A stretch of 29,900 nucleotides of DNA from CADCVT01 sp035940955 (lineage in GTDB: Bacteria; Actinomycetota; Thermoleophilia; Solirubrobacterales; Solirubrobacteraceae). Positions 24,651-29,900 of this stretch are shown here, in pieces. Location: positions 1 to 29,900 of the forward strand of contig DASZEJ010000003.1 of NCBI GenBank assembly GCA_035940955.1, given 5' to 3'. Below the pieces are notes generated by a model. That model ran no database searches. It was not told the origin of the DNA and worked only from the letters and a program-made list of their open reading frames with translations. How positions within the stretch are numbered: position 1 is the first letter of the stretch; each line of letters opens with the position of its first letter. The translations under genes and the position numbers were made by a program.

Positions 24651-25966
24651 AGCGGCTCGTGGACGCAGCGGAAGCCGATCTCGCGGCTGCGCGCGAGCAG
24701 CAGCCTGCCGGCACGGTAGGCGGGCAGGAGCTGCTCGGCGGCCGAGCCCCAGCTGCCGCCGCGGATCGCGACGTAGGCGCCCCACTCGCCGGTCAGCTGG
24801 CGCGCGTCGAGCGCGCGGTAGCGCGGGTCGGCGTCGGCGCCGTCGACGAACCGCGAGCGGGTCCACTCCCACACGAGCCCGCTCATGTGCCGCACGCCCT
24901 CGGGCGTCGCGCCGCCGTCGTGCGCAGCCGCGGCGTCCATCGCCGCGCGCCACAGCTCGTCGTCGCGCTCGGCGCGCCGCTCCCACACCTCGGCGCGCGA
25001 GCGAAGCGGCGCGCCGGTGAGCGACTCGAGCGAGATGCAGCGCGCGGCGTCGAAGCGGTCGCCCCACGGGTAGCGCCGGCCCTCCTCGCCCCGCGCCGCG
25101 CGCTCCCACTGCGCGTCGCTCGGCAGCTGCTTGCCGGCCCACGCCGCGTAGGCGCTGGCGTCGTACCAGTCGACGCCGGTGACCGGCGCGTCGCCGGGCC
25201 CGGGAGCCCGCCGGTGCACGCGCTCGGGCGCCTCGTCGTGGTGGCACCAGACGTGCCCGTGCTCGGCGACCGCCGCGAGGAACGCGTCGAACTGGCGGTT
25301 GGTGACCGGGGCGGCGTCGATCCAGAACGGCGGGACGGCGACCGCGCGCGCCGGGACGACGTGGTCGACGTCGAACAGCGGCGCCGGGGGAGCCTCGTCC
25401 AGGCCGAGCACGACCTCGCCGCCCTCGATCCGCACCATCCCGTCGAGGTCGGGCTCGGGCGGCGCGAGCGCCTCGGCCGCGACGAGCGACGAGCGCAGCG
25501 CGCCGGGGTCGCGTTCGGCGACGCGCGCGAGCGTCTCGGCGGCGAGCGCCCGCCGCGCGTCGGCGCCGGGGCCGGGGTCGCCCCGCAGAGCGGACGGCGC
25601 CCGGTGGAGCTGGTCGAACAGCTCCTCCTCGGCCTCGGCGATGCCGTGGCGCCGGCAGGCGTGCAGCGCCGGCAGCGCGACGTCGTCGTCGGGGTCGGCC
25701 GCCGCCCACCCCAGCAGCGCGCGCGCCGCGGGCGTGGTGCCCGCGATCCGCGACGCCAGCTCGACGACGGCGCGCCGGATCACCGGGTGCGGGTGGACCG
25801 CGCCGATCGCGAGCGTCTCCTGCACCGCCGCCTCGGTCCCGGCGGCGAGCGTCGTGTCGACGAGGATCGCGGCGGCATGGCGCACGTCGCCGTCGCTCCA
25901 CCGGGCGAGCGCGTCCGGGTCGACCAGCGCGCGCTGGACCGCGCTCGCCAGGCCGCCCGGGCTCAT
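24647..25966 (-). CDS. HEAT-like repeat + FGE-sulfatase-fold protein (copy 2)
   Basis: A 439-residue protein. Residues ~1-165 are alpha-helical HEAT-like repeats (for example AVHPHPVIRRAVVELASRI, then WAAADPDDDVALPALHAC). Residues ~176-439 are a formylglycine-generating-enzyme/C-type-lectin-like fold: MVRIEGGEVVLGLDE, FWIDAAPVTNRQFDAF, PVTGVDWYDASAYAAWAGKQLPSD, RRYPWGDRF, VWEWTRSRF, IRGGSWGS and a final GFRCV. The two catalytic Cys of true formylglycine-generating enzymes should lie between RGGSW and GFR; none is present there, so sulfatase activation is unlikely. The fold is reused by EgtB, PvdO and other oxidative enzymes. The start is an ATGA overlap with the PhyH gene. It is a paralogue of the protein at 26739-28139. 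Confidence 0.88.
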   Translation of the reverse strand: MSPGGLASAVQRALVDPDALARWSDGDVRHAAAILVDTTLAAGTEAAVQETLAIGAVHPHPVIRRAVVELASRIAGTTPAARALLGWAAADPDDDVALPALHACRRHGIAEAEEELFDQLHRAPSALRGDPGPGADARRALAAETLARVAERDPGALRSSLVAAEALAPPEPDLDGMVRIEGGEVVLGLDEAPPAPLFDVDHVVPARAVAVPPFWIDAAPVTNRQFDAFLAAVAEHGHVWCHHDEAPERVHRRAPGPGDAPVTGVDWYDASAYAAWAGKQLPSDAQWERAARGEEGRRYPWGDRFDAARCISLESLTGAPLRSRAEVWERRAERDDELWRAAMDAAAAHDGGATPEGVRHMSGLVWEWTRSRFVDGADADPRYRALDARQLTGEWGAYVAIRGGSWGSAAEQLLPAYRAGRLLLARSREIGFRCVHEPL

Positions 25967-26742
25967 GCCGTCCCCCGCTCGCCCGCGCCGACGAACAGCC
26001 GCCGCACGCGCGAGCGGTGCTCGGGCGGCGCGAACGGCAGGTCGGGCCCGGGGTACTCGCCGCCGCAGAAGTAGAGGTACAGCGTCGCGCGGGACGGCGC
26101 CCCCGCGAGCACCGGCCCGGACCCGTGGTAGACGTTGTGCGCGTGGCACACGACGTCGCCGGGCCGCGCCTCGACGAGCAGCGGCACCGGCGGCAGCTTG
26201 CGCGGCGGGTAGCGGTGGGACATCGGGACGACGGCGAGGCACCCGTTGCGGACGGTCGACTCGTCCAGGTAGATCCCCGCCGACACGACCGGCGAGAGCA
26301 CGTGGTCGTCCTCGAAGTCGATGTGCCAGCGGATCTCCGAGTAGCGCGAGCCCTTCCCGCCGCGCTTGAGCTGCCAGATCGCGCCGTGCAGCGTGTCCTC
26401 GAGCATCCAGGCGTCGTCGGCGACGAGCCGGGCGAGCGAGGCGATCCGCGGCTGGTGGACGATCTCGCGCGCGCCGGGGCAGTAGCGGGTGAAGTACGGC
26501 AGGCGGTGCAGGCGCGCATTGCCGGCCTCGTCGCGGCTCGGCGGCGTCAGGTCGTCGACGTCGCTCGGGGGCAGCTCGCCCGCGAGCGTGCGGCGCTCGA
26601 GGGCCTCGGCCTCGCCGCGGATCGTCTCGACCTCCTCCGGCGAGAGCACCCCGCGGAAGACGATGAAGCCGAACTGCTCGTACCAGGCGCGCTGGCCGGC
26701 GGTGACGCCGTCGCCCAGCGCGAACCCGTGGGCTGCGCTCAC
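25963..26742 (-). CDS. PhyH-family Fe(II)/2-oxoglutarate dioxygenase (copy 3, peptide-type operon)
   Basis: A 259-residue oxygenase with H140-I-D142 (IRWHIDFEDD), distal His206 (NVYHGSGP) and Arg218 (SRATLYLYF), the Fe(II) and 2-oxoglutarate ligands in the expected order. It starts QRAWYEQFGFIVFRGVLSPEEV, the classic N-terminus of phytanoyl-CoA dioxygenases. It is only distantly related to the pair at 873 and 6636. The GTG start overlaps the stop of FGE-fold copy 1, and its stop overlaps the start of FGE-fold copy 2, so it sits between two paralogous partners. In this operon it is the clearest candidate for an enzyme that hydroxylates a residue of the small peptide encoded at 28194-28274 (inference). 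Confidence 0.92.
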   Translation of the reverse strand: MSAAHGFALGDGVTAGQRAWYEQFGFIVFRGVLSPEEVETIRGEAEALERRTLAGELPPSDVDDLTPPSRDEAGNARLHRLPYFTRYCPGAREIVHQPRIASLARLVADDAWMLEDTLHGAIWQLKRGGKGSRYSEIRWHIDFEDDHVLSPVVSAGIYLDESTVRNGCLAVVPMSHRYPPRKLPPVPLLVEARPGDVVCHAHNVYHGSGPVLAGAPSRATLYLYFCGGEYPGPDLPFAPPEHRSRVRRLFVGAGERGTA

Positions 26743-28139
26743 GCCGTCGCTCCTTCCGGTGGGGGACAGTCGCAGACGCAGCGAAAGCCGTTCTCGAAGT
26801 GCCGGTCGGTCAGCAGGTCGCGCCCGCGGAACTTCACCGAGAGCAGCTCGGGCGGGGACGTCCACGTGCCCCCGCGGATGACGGGGTACGACGCCCAGTC
26901 GTAGAGCACCTCCAGCGCGTCGCGGTCGGCGGCGGCCGGCGAGGCGTCGCCGCGCGAGAAGAAGTTCGTGCCGGTCCACTCCCACGTGTTGCCGCTCAGC
27001 CCGCGCACGCCCGCCGGGCTGGCGTCGTCGAAGGCGCCGACCGGGGCGACCGGCGCCTCCGGCGTCTCGGCGGCCAGCGTGAGCAGCTGGCCGCGCCAGT
27101 CCTCCAGGCCGGTCGGCGCGCAGCCGGTGACGTGGCCGATCCACTGGGCGCGGTCCGGGCGGAACGCGTCGCCCCACGGGTACGCGCGGTCGTCGTCGCC
27201 CTGGGCGGCGAGCTGCCACTCGGCCTCGCGGGGCAGGCGCTTGCCGTGCGAGGCCGCGTACGCGCTGGCGTCGAACCAGCAGACGCCGGTGGCGGGGCGG
27301 CGCCCGTCGAAGCGCGGGTCGAGCACGGTGTTGCGCGCGTGCAGCTTGCCGGGCGGCTCGCCGGGGTGGCAGTGCCGGTGCTCGAGCGCGTCCGGGCCGG
27401 CGGCGAACGCGTCGTACTGCTCGGCCGTCACGGGATGGACGTCGATCCAGAAGCCGTCGACGCGGGCGCTCCACGGCTCGGCGACGTCGTCCCAGTCGAA
27501 GGTCAGGTCGCCCGCGAGCCCCTCGGGGACGCCGAAGCGAACCTCGCCGGGCGGCACGTAGACCATGCCCTCGTGCGTGTGCCCGCCTCGCGCCGGGGCT
27601 CCCTCGGCGGGCGGGAACGTCTGCGGGAAGTCGAGCGTGCCCTCGAAGAGCCTTTCCTCGAGGTCGCTCAGGACCCGCTCGTCGCGCGACCCGACGACCT
27701 GCGCGATCGCGTCGAGCACGACGGCGTGGCCGATCCCCACGGGCTTGCCGGCCTCGCCGTTGAGCCGGCGGCTGGCGTTGCCGACGATCAGCAGGAAGTC
27801 GCGCAGCGCCTCCTGGAGCCTCAGCCGCCCGGCGGCGCGGATCGCCGCGAAGGCCACGAAGTCCTCGGGGTCGTGCGACGCCCAGACGATCGCGGTCGCC
27901 GTGGACTCGGGCGCGGCGGCGGCGAGCCCGGGGAGCGCGTCGACGGCGAGCCGGCGGACCCACGGGTCGGGATGGACGGCGGCGACGCCGCACAGCTCCT
28001 CGACGCACGAGCGCGCGGGCTCGAGCTCGCGCAGGTCGGCGCGGAGCCGCTCGAGCCGGCGCACGTGCTCGTCGCGGCGGCGCGCGGTCAACCCGTGCGC
28101 GGCCGGCAGGTCCTCCAGGGTGCGGAAGAAGTCGGTCAT
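26739..28139 (-). CDS. HEAT-like repeat + FGE-sulfatase-fold protein (copy 1)
   Basis: A 466-residue protein starting at ATG 28139; an in-frame GTG at 28169 lies inside the hairpin and is less likely. Residues ~1-165 are HEAT-like helices (AVHPDPWVRRLAVDALPGLAAAA, then ASHDPEDFVAFAAIRAAGRL). Residues ~191-455 are an FGE-sulfatase fold: GMVYVPPGEVRFGVPEG, FWIDVHPVTAEQYDAF, RPATGVCWFDASAYAASHGKRLPRE, RAYPWGDAF, LSGNTWEWTGTNF, IRGGTW and GFRCV. The catalytic Cys pair of formylglycine-generating enzymes is missing from the segment before GFRCV. It shares domain order with the protein at 24647-25966 and is separated from the peptide gene only by the hairpin. A role in binding or oxidising the peptide is inferred. 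Confidence 0.88.
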   Translation of the reverse strand: MTDFFRTLEDLPAAHGLTARRRDEHVRRLERLRADLRELEPARSCVEELCGVAAVHPDPWVRRLAVDALPGLAAAAPESTATAIVWASHDPEDFVAFAAIRAAGRLRLQEALRDFLLIVGNASRRLNGEAGKPVGIGHAVVLDAIAQVVGSRDERVLSDLEERLFEGTLDFPQTFPPAEGAPARGGHTHEGMVYVPPGEVRFGVPEGLAGDLTFDWDDVAEPWSARVDGFWIDVHPVTAEQYDAFAAGPDALEHRHCHPGEPPGKLHARNTVLDPRFDGRRPATGVCWFDASAYAASHGKRLPREAEWQLAAQGDDDRAYPWGDAFRPDRAQWIGHVTGCAPTGLEDWRGQLLTLAAETPEAPVAPVGAFDDASPAGVRGLSGNTWEWTGTNFFSRGDASPAAADRDALEVLYDWASYPVIRGGTWTSPPELLSVKFRGRDLLTDRHFENGFRCVCDCPPPEGATA

Positions 28140-28154
28140 CGGCCTCGGGTTCGT

Positions 28155-28184
28155 GGCCCCGGCCGGCACCGGCCGGCCGGGGCC
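28155..28184 (-). terminator. Perfect 13-bp hairpin (attenuator) between peptide gene and downstream operon
   Basis: Arms 28155-28167 and 28172-28184 are perfectly complementary, all G and C, around a 4-base loop. The hairpin begins nine bases after the stop of the small peptide gene. No U-run follows, so it is more likely a partial terminator or a 3' stabiliser of a short message than a full stop. It would let cells make much more peptide than enzyme, as seen in many precursor-peptide operons. Confidence 0.8.
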
Positions 28185-28193
28185 GCGCTCGCT

Positions 28194-28274
28194 CTACCAC
28201 TTGCTGGCGGGCATCCGCAGGACGGGCGCCTTGCGCTGCTCCTGCGCCTTCTGCCACTTCTCCGACCAGGACAC
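28194..28274 (-). CDS. 26-residue putative RiPP precursor peptide
   Basis: An 81-base gene: GTG start at 28274, 25 further codons, TAG at 28196-28194. GGAGGGAGGTGAGCAC lies immediately upstream, an almost ideal Shine-Dalgarno sequence at good spacing and the strongest I found here. All 26 sense codons end in G or C, as expected of a real gene in this genome. The peptide is basic (four Lys, two Arg, two Glu), has Trp at 3, 7 and 26, and has no Cys. Its first part (SWSEKWQKAQEQRK) looks like a helical leader; the last part, APVLRMPASKW, would be the modified core. The hairpin, PhyH oxygenase, two FGE-fold proteins and exporter follow. I recognise no known family. A regulatory leader peptide is the main alternative. 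Confidence 0.78.
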   Translation of the reverse strand: MSWSEKWQKAQEQRKAPVLRMPASKW

Positions 28275-28290
28275 GTGCTCACCTCCCTCC
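28275..28290 (-). promoter_or_regulatory. Near-consensus ribosome binding site of the small peptide gene
   Basis: On the - strand, GGAGGGAGGTGA precedes the GTG start. The AGGTGA part matches the end of 16S rRNA in full and sits at a normal distance. It sets the start codon and implies heavy translation. Confidence 0.85.
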
Positions 28291-28300
28291 GTGACTTCGG

Positions 28301-29197
28301 TCAGGGTTTATGTACCAGATCAGATGCTTCGCGGAACCCGCGTCGTCGCCGGGTGACCGCCGCGACGGTCACCACGAGGCCGACGAGGACGAGGGCCGCG
28401 CCCGCCCACTCCGCCGCGTTCGGCCGCTCGCCCAGCGCCACCCACCCGCTCGCCATGCCGACGACCGGCACGAGCAGCGCGAACGGCGCGACGCGCGAGG
28501 CCGAGTGACGGCCCAGGAGCCACGCCCAGACCCCGAAGCCGAAGCCGGTCGAGACCACGACGACGAACGCCAGCGAGAGGACCGCGGCCGCGTCGAGCGT
28601 GAGCGACGACGGCTCCTCCAGCGCGAACGACAGCGCGGCGAGCGGCAGCGGCGGGACGAAGCTCGACCACACGAGCAGCGCCTTGGCGTCGGGCGCCTGC
28701 GCCATCCGCGTGAGGACGTTCCCCACGCCCCACGACAGCGCCGCGCACACGCACAGCATCACCGCGCCGAGCGGCACGGTCTCCGCCCGCCCCGTCGCGA
28801 TCACCGCGAGCCCCAGCAGCGCCACGCCGGCGCCGGCCACCTGCGCCGGCTTCAGGCGCTCGCCGAGGAACAGGACGGCGAGCGCGATCGTGAACAGCGC
28901 CTGGAGCTGGATGAGCAGCGACGCGAGCCCGGCCGGCAGCCCGTTGTCGAGCGCGACGAACAGCGGGCCGAACTGGCCCGCGCTGAGGAACGTGCCGATC
29001 GCGAGCACCCACTTCCAGCCGATCCGCGGCCGCCCGACGAACGCGACGCCGAGCAGGGCGACGGCCGCGAACCGCAGCGCCGCGAACAGCAGCGGGGGCA
29101 TCCGGTCCAGGCCGACGTCGATGACGACGAAGTTGACGCCCCAGACGACGGCGACGGTGAGAGCGAGGGCGGCGTGACGAGGTGGCACGGCCGACAC
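28301..29197 (-). CDS. EamA/DMT-family transporter
   Basis: A 298-residue inner-membrane protein with about ten hydrophobic segments and two EamA repeats, each ending in the family mark (LFLGERLKPAQVAGAGVALLGLAVI in the first half; WVALGERPNAAEWAGAALVLVGLVV in the second). WGVNFVVIDVGLDRMPPLLFAALRF is the usual opening. Relatives export amino acids or metabolites. The start is a GTG; another GTG lies ten bases inside. It diverges from a LysR gene, a very common pairing in which the regulator controls the exporter. The stop is only 26 bases before the small peptide gene on the same strand, so it may belong to the same transcript. Confidence 0.92.
   Translation of the reverse strand: MSAVPPRHAALALTVAVVWGVNFVVIDVGLDRMPPLLFAALRFAAVALLGVAFVGRPRIGWKWVLAIGTFLSAGQFGPLFVALDNGLPAGLASLLIQLQALFTIALAVLFLGERLKPAQVAGAGVALLGLAVIATGRAETVPLGAVMLCVCAALSWGVGNVLTRMAQAPDAKALLVWSSFVPPLPLAALSFALEEPSSLTLDAAAVLSLAFVVVVSTGFGFGVWAWLLGRHSASRVAPFALLVPVVGMASGWVALGERPNAAEWAGAALVLVGLVVTVAAVTRRRRGFREASDLVHKP
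28309..28314 (-). promoter_or_regulatory. Possible -10 element (TACATA) upstream of the peptide gene
   Basis: TACATA on the - strand lies in the last codons of the EamA gene, in a patch less GC-rich than its surroundings and a plausible distance before the ribosome binding site. No matching -35 box is clear, so this is tentative; the peptide gene could instead be read from the EamA promoter. Confidence 0.25.
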
Positions 29198-29259
29198 GCT
29201 GGCGCACGCGACCCATCGCTCCCAGTGCTTTCTCTGGGCTCGACCCGTAAGCTCTGCTT
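29198..29259. promoter_or_regulatory. Divergent EamA/LysR control region with inverted repeats
   Basis: This 62-base gap holds two small dyads: CCCAG (29221-29225) with CTGGG (29234-29238), and AAGC (29249-29252) with GCTT (29256-29259), the second touching the LysR start. Either could be the LysR protein's binding site; this is inferred from position only. Confidence 0.35.
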
Positions 29260-29900
29260 GTGCTCGACCCGCGGCGACTGCGCGCCCTCCGCGAGCTGGC
29301 GGACCGCGGGACGATCGCGGCGGCCGCCGACGCGCTGCACCTGACGGCCTCCGCCGTGTCGCAGCAGCTCGCCGCGCTGGAGCGCGAGGCCGGCGTGCCC
29401 CTGATCGAGCCGCACGGGCGGCGCGTGCGCCTGACGCCCGCCGCCGAGCTGCTGCTCGAGCACGCCGGGCCGCTGTTCGCCCAGCTCGAGCGGCTGCGGG
29501 CCGAGCTCGACGCCCACGCGCAGGGGACGGTCGGCGCGGTGCGCGTCGCGGCGTTCCCGACGGCGATCGCGGCGCTCGTGGCGCCGGCGGTCGAGGAGCT
29601 GCGCGCGCGCGAGCCGGGCGTGCGGATCCGCGTCGCCGAGGCCGAGCCGCCGGAGGCGTTCCAGGCGCTGGCCCGCGGGGAGATCGACGTCGCGATCGCG
29701 ATGGAATGCAGCGCGGCGCCGCGCGCGGGCGATCCGCGGTTCCACCGCGCCGAGGTGCTCGCCGACGTGCTCGACGCCGCGCTGCCCTCGGCGCACCCGC
29801 TCGCGAGCCGCCGCCGGCTGCGGCTGGAGGCGCTCGCGGCCGAGCCGTGGGTCGGGCCGCCGGAGGGCTGGTCGTGCGACGACGTCGTGCACGCCGGGTG
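29260..29900 (+). CDS. LysR-family transcriptional regulator (3' end outside window)
   Basis: The first 213 residues of a LysR-type regulator, starting at a GTG and still open at the window end. The N-terminus is the winged helix-turn-helix: LDPRRLRALRELADRGTIAAAADALHLTASAVSQQLAALEREAG, shown as residues 2-45, with TASAVSQQLAALE as the recognition part. The effector domain follows (GTVGAVRVAAFPTAIAALVAP, then ARGEIDVAIAM). It is divergent from the EamA transporter gene and probably controls it in response to a small molecule. Whether the small peptide gene downstream of EamA is under the same control depends on read-through. Confidence 0.92.
   Translation, partial: MLDPRRLRALRELADRGTIAAAADALHLTASAVSQQLAALEREAGVPLIEPHGRRVRLTPAAELLLEHAGPLFAQLERLRAELDAHAQGTVGAVRVAAFPTAIAALVAPAVEELRAREPGVRIRVAEAEPPEAFQALARGEIDVAIAMECSAAPRAGDPRFHRAEVLADVLDAALPSAHPLASRRRLRLEALAAEPWVGPPEGWSCDDVVHAG

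Noticed and set aside
23407..24714. A long N-terminal extension of the solute-binding protein in frame
   Set aside because: The extension is Arg/Gly/Ala-rich shadow of the MFS gene; the GTGA overlap at 23406 is a natural start.
24647..28139. True formylglycine-generating enzymes for sulfatases
   Set aside because: The Cys pair expected before GFR is absent in both proteins and no sulfatase gene is in the window.
24647..28139. EgtB/OvoA-type ergothioneine enzymes
   Set aside because: They share the FGE-like fold, but no DinB-type N-terminal domain with its HX3HXE-like motif is seen; HEAT-like repeats occupy that place.
26743..28257. A long N-terminal extension of the third PhyH protein
   Set aside because: It is a shadow of the FGE-fold gene; PhyH homology begins just after the GTG at 26742.

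Overview
The window is about 30 kb of very GC-rich DNA. Genes are tightly packed, starts are often GTG, and many neighbouring stop and start codons overlap (ATGA, GTGA, TGATG). Together with a 180-kDa-type NAD-glutamate dehydrogenase, this suggests a high-GC actinobacterium. A member of Thermoleophilia/Solirubrobacterales is my guess, but no rRNA or marker gene here proves it. No RNA genes, CRISPR arrays or insertion sequences were seen, and no gene-free stretch exceeds 300 bases.

Region A (1-7768, + strand) is a translationally coupled nonribosomal peptide operon. It holds a ThDP-dependent enzyme (5' end outside the window), a PhyH-type Fe(II)/2-oxoglutarate oxygenase, an unusual NRPS protein (C-terminal lobe of a condensation domain, adenylation, carrier, FkbM methyltransferase), a free-standing condensation protein, a second closely related PhyH oxygenase and a free-standing carrier protein. 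The adenylation pocket reads almost exactly as a proline pocket. Region B (7781-13025) completes or extends it. On the - strand lie a GMC oxidoreductase of the pyranose-oxidase type and a coupled, ectopic type I methionine aminopeptidase with an altered active-site residue. On the + strand lie an Xaa-Pro aminopeptidase-like M24 protein coupled to another free-standing condensation protein, then another carrier protein. There is one adenylation domain for three carriers and no thioesterase in view.

Region C (13028-18548, - strand) is housekeeping: a DUF4160/DUF2442 pair and the large NAD-glutamate dehydrogenase. Region D (18581-21600) carries sugar genes: a NodZ-like fucosyltransferase, a family 2 glycosyltransferase and a convergent extended SDR sugar-nucleotide epimerase.

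Region E (21775-28274, - strand) is the most interesting. A 26-codon gene (28194-28274) has a near-perfect ribosome binding site and G or C at every third codon position. A perfect 13-bp hairpin follows, then five genes joined by 4-bp overlaps: HEAT-like+FGE-fold protein, PhyH oxygenase, second HEAT-like+FGE-fold protein, MFS exporter, and a family 5 solute-binding protein without a signal peptide. This is the layout of a ribosomally made, post-translationally modified peptide (RiPP) cluster, with an enzyme set I do not recognise from any described class.

Region F (28301-29900) is an EamA transporter, on the same strand just upstream of the peptide gene, and a divergent LysR regulator cut by the window end.
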